DNA of 64,000 nucleotides, from contig WHTZ01000002.1 in assembly GCA_009377495.1 (NCBI GenBank), positions 124,001 through 188,000 of the forward strand, read 5' to 3'. The notes beneath the pieces are model-generated. The model had not been told where the DNA came from. It was given only the letters and a program-made list of their open reading frames with translations, and did not search any database. Made by a program: the position numbers and the translations under genes. Origin of the DNA: Luteitalea sp. (GTDB taxonomy: Bacteria; Acidobacteriota; Vicinamibacteria; Vicinamibacterales; Vicinamibacteraceae). Positions within the stretch are counted from its first letter, which is position 1, and each line of letters starts with the position of its first letter. This document shows, piece after piece, positions 34,264-43,341 of this stretch.

Positions 34264-34549
34264 GGAAGGGGGTGCGCCCGCATCATCCGCTGGGCGACGA
34301 AAACCGTCAATCGGTTTACGTCGGCCGTAACTCGGACCATCGAAGGCGCACGACGACCGCCAGGTGAATACCGTGCGACGTCGCATTCGATTGTGAGAGA
34401 GACGCTACCCTAGTCGAGGCCCATTGGACCTATGGCAGAGGTTGAGCGGGAGGCTTTGTTCTCATCAAGGGAGCTTTTCGACCTTCGAGGGGCAGCCTTT
34501 TGGACGGCACACCTGGCCCCTCGCCTCCCCCTCGCGCCGGGCACCCGAC
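34264..34549. other. Spacer without recognisable gene
   Basis: The 286 bases between the small membrane protein and the convergent CsoR-like gene contain no credible coding frame. The last part (about 34515-34545) has the CCTGGCCCCTCGCC type of C-rich phrase seen in other spacers. Confidence 0.5.
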
Positions 34550-34873
34550 CTAGCGCGCGAACCGGTCGAAGATGTCCACGAGCTCCGTCAAGCGCTTGCG
34601 CTGCTCTTCGCCGCCCTGCGCCACACCCTCGGGCACGCAGTGGTCGACGTGATACCGCAAGACAGCGAGGCTGATGCGGTTGATGGCCGCTTCGGCGGCG
34701 GCAAGCTGCTGCAGGATTTCAATACACAGTCGCGGTTCCTGCACCATTCGCCGAATCCCCCGAACCTGCCCCTCCACGCGCTTTAGGCGCGCGATGAGGT
34801 TCTGCTGATGGGACTCGTCGATCACCGTCTCGCTCCTGGAACCTATCGCGTCCATTGTGGCAACCTCATTCAT
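34550..34873 (-). CDS. CsoR/FrmR-family metal-sensing repressor
   Basis: A 107-aa all-helical DNA-binding repressor. The signature NLIARLKRVEGQVRGIRRMV opens the first helix. The copper-sensing triad of CsoR is present: Cys50 (RLCIEIL), His75 and Cys79 (RYHVDHC), so Cu(I) sensing is plausible, though FrmR- and RcnR-type members differ by few residues. The start follows GATGAGGTTG at a good distance. No metal transporter is adjacent, so the target is elsewhere or the protein regulates itself. Confidence 0.88.
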   Translation of the reverse strand: MNEVATMDAIGSRSETVIDESHQQNLIARLKRVEGQVRGIRRMVQEPRLCIEILQQLAAAEAAINRISLAVLRYHVDHCVPEGVAQGGEEQRKRLTELVDIFDRFAR

Positions 34874-34967
34874 TTCACAACCTCATCCATTTGTGGATTC
34901 TAGCATGTTCGTAACGTGGTAGTAACGCTGGACCTGCAGGGAAGGAGTGTCTCGGTTCCTCTTCTCG

Positions 34968-35579
34968 TTAGACGGTATCGCGGTCGTCTCGGACGCCGAG
35001 ATCCAGCGCTCGATCCGCGAAGTGGATGTCGTTCTGGGCGATCTTATCCCGGAGCAAACGCCGGGCCTCACCGTAGTACCCCCGTGGGACTATCAAATAT
35101 CGGGCCACCCGGGCCATCCTCGGCATGAGTAGCAACGTCAGCTGTTCTCCCTCGCGCCAGGACAGGCCGGCAATCATGTGATACGGGAGGTATCCAGTCT
35201 CCGACCATACGCCATCCGCATAGAAGCCGCGTGCAATGCGTGCGGTGAGGGGAACCAAGTAGCCATAGTAAACGAGCATCATCGACTCGCCGAAGACGTC
35301 ACCCGGCGGACGCGCCTGGAGCACCAGCTTCACGAAGACGACGACGCCGAGCGCCATCGCGATGGCCAAGCCCAGCCCGTAGTAGGGTGGACGGCGCCCT
35401 GGCCAGGTGAGAATGGCAGAGGTGCGGAGCCGGCGGAAGCGAAACAGGTCGACCAGGAGCCGCACGTTCGCTATCAGGAAGCCGACACCAAAGAACAGCA
35501 GAACGATCGAGAGGGTGTGCGCAAGATCCAAAGTCGTCCAGGGGCTTACCCCTTCACCCAGCCCTTGAAAGATACTCAC
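34968..35579 (-). CDS. Integral membrane protein of unknown function
   Basis: A 203-aa protein with about three hydrophobic helices in the first 120 residues (LAHTLSIVLLFFGVGFLIAN; YGLGLAIAMALGVVVFVKLV; MMLVYYGYLVPLTARIA) and a soluble C-terminal third (YHMIAGLSWREGEQLTLLLM ... YYGEARRLLRDKI). The tail resembles a small PH-like domain as in DUF5673-type proteins, but this is uncertain. Its start lies inside the end of efp (26-bp overlap), so it is probably translated from the efp message. Confidence 0.7.
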   Translation of the reverse strand: MSIFQGLGEGVSPWTTLDLAHTLSIVLLFFGVGFLIANVRLLVDLFRFRRLRTSAILTWPGRRPPYYGLGLAIAMALGVVVFVKLVLQARPPGDVFGESMMLVYYGYLVPLTARIARGFYADGVWSETGYLPYHMIAGLSWREGEQLTLLLMPRMARVARYLIVPRGYYGEARRLLRDKIAQNDIHFADRALDLGVRDDRDTV

Positions 35580-36123
35580 CCGTTTCCGTGCTCACGCGAA
35601 TGACGTCGCCCGTGCCAACGAACGCGGGAACGTTGACGACGAGCCCGGTTTCGAGCGTGGCCGGCTTCACTTGGGCCGCAGCGGTCGCACCTTTGATGCC
35701 AGGTACCGTCTCGAGCACCTTGAGGTCGACCGTCGTCGGCAACTCGATGCCGACCGGCTGCCCCTCGTGGAACTCCACCCGGAGCGTCAACTCTGGCAGC
35801 AGATAGTTGACGGAGTCGCCGAGCGCTTCGTCCGAGAGATGCACCTGCTCGTACGTCTCGAGATCCATGAAGTAAAACCCTGCGGCATCTCGATACACGA
35901 ACTGCATCTGCCGCTCGTCGAGAATCCCTCGCTCGATGAAGTCCTCCGAGCGAAACTTGTGCTCGAGCAGCGTACCGTCTCTGACCTTCCGAAGCTTCGC
36001 GCGCACGAACCCTCGCTTGTTACCCGGGGTCATGTGCACGGTTTCGAGCACCCGGTACAACTCGGTGTTGTGCTTGATGAAATTCCCCCTACGCAGTCGG
36101 GTCGCCTGAATTGAAACGCTCAT
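35554..36123 (-). CDS. efp: Translation elongation factor P
   Basis: Relieves ribosome stalling at polyproline stretches. The 189-aa protein has the three KOW/OB domains of EF-P: an N-terminal domain (TRLRRGNFIKHNTELYRVLE), the middle OB domain (EDFIERGILDERQMQFVYRD) and the C-terminal OB (ETVPGIKGATAAAQVKPATL). The tip loop that carries the modified residue reads TPGNKRGFV rather than PGKGGAF. The start MSVSIQATRL at 36123 is preferred; the frame extends to 36324 without conserved sequence. It is divergent from hsp20 and overlaps the membrane-protein gene downstream. Confidence 0.94.
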   Translation of the reverse strand: MSVSIQATRLRRGNFIKHNTELYRVLETVHMTPGNKRGFVRAKLRKVRDGTLLEHKFRSEDFIERGILDERQMQFVYRDAAGFYFMDLETYEQVHLSDEALGDSVNYLLPELTLRVEFHEGQPVGIELPTTVDLKVLETVPGIKGATAAAQVKPATLETGLVVNVPAFVGTGDVIRVSTETGEYLSRAG

Positions 36124-36255
36124 GCCGCTCCAGTCATCACGATAGCGGGCAGCACGCGGCCCGCTAGAATTTCTTATGATAGCAGGGAACCCTTCGTCGC
36201 TCCTATCGAGGAAACGAGATCGGGAGTGGTTTTCGCCTCGTGCCATAATCGCTAT

Positions 36256-36651
36256 ATGCGTTGGGATCCGCTCCACGACCTCCTGAAGACGAGCGATCGG
36301 GGGGCCCGCCTCGTCGCGTCGCACAGCGCGGGATGGGCGCCCGTGGCCGACCTCTACGAAACGTCCGAGAGCTACGCGCTGGTTGTCGAGTTACCCGGCC
36401 TGCGCCTCGAAGACCTCGACCTCAGCGCTACGCCCAACGCGCTGACCTTGCGCGGCGAGCGGCGGGCACCGACGGGCGAGCCCGCCAGCTATGTGCGGGT
36501 CGAGCGCGGGTACGGCCGCTTCACGCGCCGGTTCGAGTTTCCCGCCCCCATCGAGGTCTCGCGCGTGAGCGCAGACTTGAGCGACGGCGTCCTGACGGTC
36601 ATCGTGCCCAAGACACGCCCCACCGGACCGGGACGTGTCGAGGTCGGGTAG
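36256..36651 (+). CDS. Hsp20-family small heat-shock protein
   Basis: A 131-aa ATP-independent chaperone. The alpha-crystallin domain starts at WAPVADLYETSESYALVVEL, continues with LTLRGERRAP and closes with the conserved ADLSDGVLTVIVPK; FTRRFEFPAPIE is the usual central strand. The N-terminal arm is short. The ATG at 36256 (MRWDPLHDLL) begins the family's characteristic 'W-P' start. It is followed after 17 bp by an HtrA protease, so the two form a protein-quality-control pair. Confidence 0.92.
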   Translation: MRWDPLHDLLKTSDRGARLVASHSAGWAPVADLYETSESYALVVELPGLRLEDLDLSATPNALTLRGERRAPTGEPASYVRVERGYGRFTRRFEFPAPIEVSRVSADLSDGVLTVIVPKTRPTGPGRVEVG

Positions 36652-36668
36652 CGACGAGGTCAGTAACC

Positions 36669-37808
<1,140 letters not shown>

Positions 37809-37813
37809 CGGAA

Positions 37814-37834
37814 GAGGGAAAATGGGGACAGCTG
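37814..37834. repeat. Single REP-like palindrome
   Basis: The sequence GGAAAATGGGGACAGCTGTC followed by CC is a short palindrome sharing the GGGGACAG core with the REPIN-like element at 110-264. It sits in the 30-bp gap between the convergent htrA-like gene and the glycosylase gene and could form a terminator hairpin. Confidence 0.55.
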
Positions 37835-37838
37835 TCCC

Positions 37839-38441
37839 TCACCGACGCCCAGAAACGGCCCCGTGTCCGGCAACGAAGCAGCGCCACGGCCGGTCCGTAC
37901 CGACGTTGATGCCGATGCGCGGGCTCCACCCAACGGGCTCGAGGGCCAAGCCGCGGTCCTCGACGAAGAGATGGCAGCCGCAGAGGTCCGCACTGTTTTG
38001 CTCCAGCGTGATACCCAATGCGCGTGTGAGGTTGCCAGGGCCACGGCAGAGCGCGTGTGCGGCGAGGTCGTGACCGTTCGGCGAGAGCGCGGCGCGGCGT
38101 CGTCGCATCACGGCGAGACCCGTCAGCGGCTCGAGCGCCCGTATGAGCACTGCCGCGGGTGATCCTTCGGCTTCGGTCACCGCATTCACCAGGTAATGCA
38201 TCCCGTAGTTGAAGTAGACGTACGCGATGCCGGGGCGACCATAGAGCAAATAGTTGCGCTTCGTCAGGCCGGCAGCGGCGTGGCATGCAGGATCCTCTTC
38301 GCCGATGTAAGCCTCGGCCTCGACGATGATGCCGCTGGCCACGCCGTGCGGCGTGCGATGCACGAGGACCTTGCCGATCAGCTCGCGCGCGACCTCGAGC
38401 GTCGGGCGGTCATAGAAGCTGCGTGGCAATCGTCTCTTCAT
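37839..38441 (-). CDS. 3-methyladenine DNA glycosylase, AAG/MPG type
   Basis: Base-excision enzyme removing alkylated purines. The 200-aa protein has the AAG fold landmarks: DRPTLEVARELIGKVLVHRT, the active-site Glu in VEAEAYIGEEDPACHAA, YVYFNYGMHYLVNAV with the intercalating Tyr, and CRGPGNLTRALGIT. The start overlaps the stop of the upstream HEAT-repeat gene by ATGA. Confidence 0.93.
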   Translation of the reverse strand: MKRRLPRSFYDRPTLEVARELIGKVLVHRTPHGVASGIIVEAEAYIGEEDPACHAAAGLTKRNYLLYGRPGIAYVYFNYGMHYLVNAVTEAEGSPAAVLIRALEPLTGLAVMRRRRAALSPNGHDLAAHALCRGPGNLTRALGITLEQNSADLCGCHLFVEDRGLALEPVGWSPRIGINVGTDRPWRCFVAGHGAVSGRR

Positions 38442-39661
38442 CGTTGGCGAATGCGTGCGGTGGCCCGCTCGGCTGCACGAGCGACGTCGACGTCCGGATC
38501 CCGCTGCGCAGACTCCACGAGCGAGAGCGCCTCGTCGCCTTCGATGAACCCCAGCACCACGGCCGCACGCTGCCGCACCACGCCGCTCGGCTGCTGCAGC
38601 GCCGTGCGAAGGCCCGGAATAGCTCGTGATCCAAGGTCGACGAAGTAGTCCATGGCCTGCTCATGACGCGCGTTCTCGTCGAGTGCGCGCACCAGCGTCT
38701 CTGCTCCCGACCCGCCGCCGGCAATTGAGGCAAACGCCAGAGCCACGCGCACGCCCTCGTCCGTCTCGCCCGCAAGCCGTGTCGCCACGGCTGCCGCAGC
38801 CGCCTGATTCCCGCTGCGGGCGAGCCCCTCGACCGCATAGCGTCGAATGAGCGGGGTCGGATCGGTCAGCCGCTCGCGGAACAGCTCCTGACTCGAGACG
38901 TGCGCGATGCGCGCGAGCCCATCGAACGCCGCTTCAGCGAGCGCGCCGCGCCCATAGTAGTCGAAGAGGTCCGCGAGCGCCTGCAGCGCGCGCCACTCGC
39001 GCAGATCGCCCACCGCGCGCATGGCGGCCATGCGCACGCCCTCGTTCCGATCGTTCATGGCCTCGATGAGCGCGTCACCGGCTTGGCGAATGCGCAGCGC
39101 GCCGGCTACGCGCGCCGCCGCACGGCGAACGCCTGTCTCTGGATCCTTGAGCGTGCGAATCACTGCGTCCGCCGTCCGGCTGTCTACCGGGGGACGCCCC
39201 ATCACGCCCAGCGCATAGACCGCCTCTCGGCGCGTGCGGTCACTCTGGTCCGCCATGGCTACCGCGAGGTTCTGCGTCAGGTCTTCCGGCACGCGTTGCG
39301 GGATCACGGCGTAGGGCCCGAGATCAAATGCCGCCTCGGCCAGTCTCGTGTTGCGCAGCTCGACAATGCCGACATAGCGACGAGCTTTCAGCGGCTCGAC
39401 GACGAAGAACTGTAGCAGCGTGTTGATGGTTTCGATTTGGATGTCGGCGAGCGGGTCGCGCAGCAATGTCGAGATAGGGCCGATCGCTTCAGGATAGCCG
39501 CTGTCACCCAAGGCGCGAAGCGCGCCGCGCCGCAGCTCGGGATCCTCGCTCTTCAACTGAGCGACGACTGTCGCGAACGCGGTCGCTTGCCCGGGTTGTC
39601 CGAAAGCCGCCGACACACCGACAGAGATGAGCACCGCGATCAGAACGAGCTTCCTAGACAT
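38438..39661 (-). CDS. HEAT-repeat protein, exported
   Basis: A 407-aa protein with a signal peptide (KLVLIAVLISVGVSAAFG) followed by tandem PBS-lyase/HEAT repeats of about 30 residues, e.g. EDPELRRGALRALGDSG, SDRTRREAVYALGVMG, DPETGVRRAAARVAGAL, NEGVRMAAMRAVGDL and PSGVVRQRAAVVLGFI. The repeats form a curved helical scaffold for protein contacts. There is no catalytic motif. The start codon lies inside the terminal bases of the repeat element at 39653-39826, so its 5' end has been shaped by that element. Confidence 0.85.
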   Translation of the reverse strand: MSRKLVLIAVLISVGVSAAFGQPGQATAFATVVAQLKSEDPELRRGALRALGDSGYPEAIGPISTLLRDPLADIQIETINTLLQFFVVEPLKARRYVGIVELRNTRLAEAAFDLGPYAVIPQRVPEDLTQNLAVAMADQSDRTRREAVYALGVMGRPPVDSRTADAVIRTLKDPETGVRRAAARVAGALRIRQAGDALIEAMNDRNEGVRMAAMRAVGDLREWRALQALADLFDYYGRGALAEAAFDGLARIAHVSSQELFRERLTDPTPLIRRYAVEGLARSGNQAAAAAVATRLAGETDEGVRVALAFASIAGGGSGAETLVRALDENARHEQAMDYFVDLGSRAIPGLRTALQQPSGVVRQRAAVVLGFIEGDEALSLVESAQRDPDVDVARAAERATARIRQR

Positions 39662-39826
39662 CTTCTAAGGCCGAAGTCGTGAGAGATGAAGCAAGTTTTA
39701 TGAAGGAGCGGCCTTTAGAAGCTGTCTTAGGCGCGGCCGCCGCGGCGGCCGCGCCTCTAGTAGCGACGATCCGCCCCACCGTGGTTCGCCTAGGCTCGGC
39801 GGTTTGAGGCGGAGCTTTGCTACTAG
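39653..39826 (-). repeat. Left copy of the uvrA-flanking inverted element
   Basis: This ~170-bp element begins CCTAGACATCTTCTAAGG, passes through AGTCGTGAG, AAGGAGCGGCC, AGCTGTCTTAGGCG and a GCGGCCGCC palindrome, then CGATCCGCCCCACCGTGG and GGTTTGAGGCGGAGC, and ends near TACTAG. The copy at 42926-43096 carries the same blocks in the same order on the opposite strand. No frame codes for a transposase. It overlaps the first codons of the HEAT-repeat gene. Confidence 0.85.
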
Positions 39827-39840
39827 TGCTCATGACGCTC

Positions 39841-39899
39841 CACGGCACCCCTAAAGGGGCGCCCTACCATTGAGCATTGGGCATTGGGCATTGGGCATT
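39841..39899. repeat. GGGGCGCCCTAC unit and GGGCATT heptads
   Basis: The 3' flank of uvrA holds CACCCCTAAAGGGGCGCCC (39845-39866), the unit type found three times at 48645-48702. It is followed by four tandem GGGCATT/GAGCATT heptads at about 39871-39899. No coding sequence. Confidence 0.75.
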
Positions 39900-39910
39900 C
39901 ACTTCACCCC

Positions 39911-42889
39911 CTACGCCCCGGCGGCCGACGCTCTCGGCCGAGACTGCTCGAGAACGCGGGCAAGCCATGCCCCGGTGTGCGAGCTCGGATGGGCGGCAAC
40001 CTGTTCCGGCGTGCCAGCGCACACAATCTCGCCACCCGCGTCGCCACCCCCCGGACCGAGATCCACGATCCAGTCAGCCGTCTTGATGACATCGAGATTG
40101 TGCTCGATCACCAGCAAGGAGTGACCCGCTCCCAACAGCCGGCGAAACGCCGCGAGCAGCTTGGCAATGTCATCGAAGTGCAGCCCGGTTGTCGGCTCGT
40201 CGAGCACATAGAGCACCCGTTCGCCCGCGCTCGACGCGAGGTGCGCCGCGATCTTGATACGCTGGGCTTCGCCACCCGAGAGCGTCGTCGCTGGCTGCCC
40301 GAGCTTCAGATAACCGAGCCCAATCTCGTCCAACAATTGCAGCCGGCGCAGCACCTTCGGCGAATTGGTGAAGAAGCCAATCGCCTCGCGCACGGTGAGG
40401 TCGAGAACCTGGTTGATGTTCTTGCCCTTGTAGGTCACCTCGAGCACCTGCGGTCTGAACCGCTTGCCATCACAGACCTCACACGGAACGAACACATCAG
40501 CAAGGAACTGCATCTCGACACGCACTTGGCCTTCGCCTTCGCACGCGTCGCATCGGCCGCCCGGCACGTTGAAGGAGAAGCTGCTCGCGCTCAGTCGACG
40601 CGCGCGCGCGTCCTTTGTCGACGCGAACAGCTCGCGAATGGGATCGAAGGCCTTGAGGTAGGTCACCGGGTTCGAGCGCGGTGTGCGCCCGATGGGCGTT
40701 TGATCGACGAGAACGATGTCCGTGATGAACTCCGTCCCTTCAATCCGCTCGAGCGCCCCCACGGGGCGGTCGTAGTCACCCTTCAGACGCTTCAGGCCGG
40801 CATACAGGAGGTCGTGAACGAGCGTCGACTTGCCGGAGCCGCTGACGCCAGTCACACACGTGAGCACACCGAGGGGAATCTCGACGTCAATGTGCTTCAG
40901 ATTGTGCTCGTGGGCGCCCAGCACGTGCAGACATTGGCCGGTCGGGCGCCGCCGCGACGCCGGTATGGGAATCGCGAGCTCGTCGCGCAGATACTTGCCC
41001 GTGAGCGAGCGCGGCTCACGTAGGAGGCCCTCGAGCGATCCCGCGTAGACGACCCTTCCCCCCTGTTCACCGGCGCCGAGCCCCAGATCGATGATCTCGT
41101 CCGCCACGAGCATCATGTCGGCATCGTGCTCGACGACGAGCACGGTGTTGCCTTGATCGCGGAGCTGACGCAGGATCGCGATCAGTCGCTGGTTGTCGCG
41201 TGGGTGCAGACCGATCGATGGCTCATCGAGCACGTACAACGTCCCGACGAGCGATGCGCCGAGCGCGGTCGCGAGGCTAATGCGCTGCGCTTCGCCGCCC
41301 GACAGCGTGGACGAGAGCCGGTCGAGCGTCAGGTAATCGAGGCCAACGTTGACGAGGAACCCGAGCCGCCGCGTGATCTCTGCCAGCACTCGCTCGGCAA
41401 TGGCTGCGTCGCGGCGGGCGAGCGTCAGCTCGTCGAAGAACTGTTGCGCCTCCCGAATGGTCTGCGCACACACCTGATCGATGGTCTTGCCACCCACCTG
41501 CACATCGCGCGCCTCGCGCCGCAGTCGGGTGCCCGTGCAGTCCGGACATTCCAAGTAACCACGATAGCGGCTCAGGAACACGCGGATGTGCACCTTGTAC
41601 TTCTTGCGCTCGAGCCATCGGAAGAAGCCGCGGACGCCTTCGAACGCCTCACCATCACCATCGAGGACGAAGCGTCGCTCCTCTTCGGCGAGATCTTTCC
41701 ATGGCACACTCAGCCGTACGCCCTGTGCCTTGGCCGCACGCTTCAGCAGCGTCTGGTAGCTCCGGTAGTTCGGACGACTCCATGGCTCCACCGCGCCTTC
41801 CGCCAGTGTCTTGGTCGCGTCCGGTACGACCAAGCCGAGGTCGAGCTCCATGACGTTGCCGAACCCATGGCAGGTCGGGCAGGCGCCAAACGGATTGTTG
41901 AACGAGAAGAGGCGTGGCTGAGGCACCTCGTAGGTAATGTCACACGCGCGGCACTCGAAGCGCTCGCTGAACACGTGCCGCACGGGTGCGCTCGCCGGGT
42001 CGCGCTCCTCGTCGGGCTCAGGGCGCGGCAGCTCGACGGCAAACGCCGCACCGCCGCCCTCGAGATAGGCCACCTCGAGCGAGTCCGTCAACCGGCTCAC
42101 GCCATCGCCCTCGACCTTGACGCGATCAACGATGACCTCGAGCTCTGCGCGGCCCGCGAGCGCGGCCGGCGAGAGGTCGGCCAGGCTGACGACCTGGCCG
42201 TCGAGCAACAATCGCGTGAAGCCTTTGCGGCGCAGCACAGCGAGCGTCGCTGTGAGGCCATCAGCGCCCCGCTCGTCGCCGGGATCGTTCGCGTCAGGAA
42301 GGGCGGCTGATGGCGCCTCGCCGTCCACGTCGGCATCGGCGATCTCCTCGGTGTCGCTCGACTCGGAACCGGCGATCGCCCGCTCATCGACGGACACGAC
42401 CGGAAAGCCAAATCCAAGCAACAACCGCGTCCCCGGAGGCAGTGCGGCAAGCCGTTCGGCCACGACCTCTGGCGTCTCGCGCGTCACCTCGCGGCCACAG
42501 CGCCGACAGATCGTCCGGCCGGCGCGTGCAAACAGCAGGCGGAGATAGTCGTGGATCTCGGTCGTCGTGCCGACGGTCGAGCGCGGGTTGCGCACCGCGT
42601 TCTTCTGGCGGATGGCGATGGCCGGCGGAATGTTCTCGACCGCATCGACGTCCGGTCGCTCCATACGCTCGAGAAACTGGCGCGCGTACGCCGAGAGCGA
42701 CTCCACATAGCGTCGCTGCCCCTCGGCGTACAACGTGTCGAAGGCCAGCGACGACTTGCCGGAGCCGCTCACGCCGGTCACCACGACGAGCTTGCGCGCC
42801 GGCAGCCTGACGTCGATGTTCTTGAGGTTATGGGTGCGCGCACCGCGAACGATCACATCACGAATGGGCGGACGACTCGGCTCGACCAT
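39911..42889 (-). CDS. uvrA: Excinuclease ABC subunit A
   Basis: DNA-damage recognition ATPase of nucleotide excision repair. The 992-aa chain has two ABC modules. Module I: Walker [16 protein letters not shown], signature [16 protein letters not shown]. Module II: Walker [16 protein letters not shown], signature [15 protein letters not shown]. Zinc-finger Cys pairs include CRRCG, CRACD...CPTC and CDACEGEGQ...CEVC. Residues around 165-225 form an acidic, low-complexity insertion. An alternative TTG start lies at 42901. No other gene is co-oriented nearby; the gene stands alone between inverted copies of a repeat element. Confidence 0.96.
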   Translation of the reverse strand: MVEPSRPPIRDVIVRGARTHNLKNIDVRLPARKLVVVTGVSGSGKSSLAFDTLYAEGQRRYVESLSAYARQFLERMERPDVDAVENIPPAIAIRQKNAVRNPRSTVGTTTEIHDYLRLLFARAGRTICRRCGREVTRETPEVVAERLAALPPGTRLLLGFGFPVVSVDERAIAGSESSDTEEIADADVDGEAPSAALPDANDPGDERGADGLTATLAVLRRKGFTRLLLDGQVVSLADLSPAALAGRAELEVIVDRVKVEGDGVSRLTDSLEVAYLEGGGAAFAVELPRPEPDEERDPASAPVRHVFSERFECRACDITYEVPQPRLFSFNNPFGACPTCHGFGNVMELDLGLVVPDATKTLAEGAVEPWSRPNYRSYQTLLKRAAKAQGVRLSVPWKDLAEEERRFVLDGDGEAFEGVRGFFRWLERKKYKVHIRVFLSRYRGYLECPDCTGTRLRREARDVQVGGKTIDQVCAQTIREAQQFFDELTLARRDAAIAERVLAEITRRLGFLVNVGLDYLTLDRLSSTLSGGEAQRISLATALGASLVGTLYVLDEPSIGLHPRDNQRLIAILRQLRDQGNTVLVVEHDADMMLVADEIIDLGLGAGEQGGRVVYAGSLEGLLREPRSLTGKYLRDELAIPIPASRRRPTGQCLHVLGAHEHNLKHIDVEIPLGVLTCVTGVSGSGKSTLVHDLLYAGLKRLKGDYDRPVGALERIEGTEFITDIVLVDQTPIGRTPRSNPVTYLKAFDPIRELFASTKDARARRLSASSFSFNVPGGRCDACEGEGQVRVEMQFLADVFVPCEVCDGKRFRPQVLEVTYKGKNINQVLDLTVREAIGFFTNSPKVLRRLQLLDEIGLGYLKLGQPATTLSGGEAQRIKIAAHLASSAGERVLYVLDEPTTGLHFDDIAKLLAAFRRLLGAGHSLLVIEHNLDVIKTADWIVDLGPGGGDAGGEIVCAGTPEQVAAHPSSHTGAWLARVLEQSRPRASAAGA

Positions 42890-42925
42890 CGGGAGGTCCA
42901 AATGTCAGCGAATCTCGACCGGGGC

Positions 42926-43096
42926 AGTAGCGAAACTCCGCCTCAAACCACCGTGCCTAGGCGAACCACCGTGGGCGGATCTTCGCTACTAGATGCGCGG
43001 CCGCCGACGGCGGCCGCGCCTAAGACAGCTTCTAAGGCCGCTCCTTCAGAAAACTTGCTTCATCGCTCACGACTTCAGCCTTAGAAGATGTCTAGG
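42926..43096 (+). repeat. Right copy of the uvrA-flanking inverted element
   Basis: Reverse-oriented counterpart of 39653-39826: AGTAGCGAAACTCCGCCTC, CACCGTGGGCGGATC, a NotI-type palindrome GCGGCCGCCGACGGCGGCCG, TAAGACAGCTTCTAAGG, GCTCACGACTTCAGCC, ending TTAGAAGATGTCTAGG. By eye most positions match the left copy, with a few substitutions and small indels. It lies just upstream of uvrA. Confidence 0.85.
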
Positions 43097-43341
43097 CAGC
43101 GTCTCCAAGCGCCGCCTGAAACGAGCATCGTAGCACGCGACGACGCGCGCGCAAACGACAGGGGCAAGGGCGAGGGGCGACAGGCAGGCGAAGACGAGGG
43201 GCCAGGGCCGTCTCAGGGGACAAGGTTGCCCCGTTCGGGGGGTGAAGACCTCTTGCGCCGGCTCTGGCCTTATGCAGTACCATCACCCTGTAGAGTTATC
43301 GGTTTCGACGGAAACGACCGAAGACCGTACAGCGAGCGCGG
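43097..43341. other. Spacer upstream of the sensor kinase
   Basis: No credible gene. It holds a GGGGCAAGGGCGAGGGGCGA phrase (about 43160), GGGCCGTCTCAGGGGACAAGG-type sequence split around 43205-43230, and the untranslated leader of the kinase gene. These phrases belong to the same families as the repeats at 6015-6119 and 27283-27372. Confidence 0.5.

Noticed and set aside
41126-42310. 394-codon + strand frame opposite uvrA
   Set aside because: Antisense shadow of the UvrA ATPase modules.
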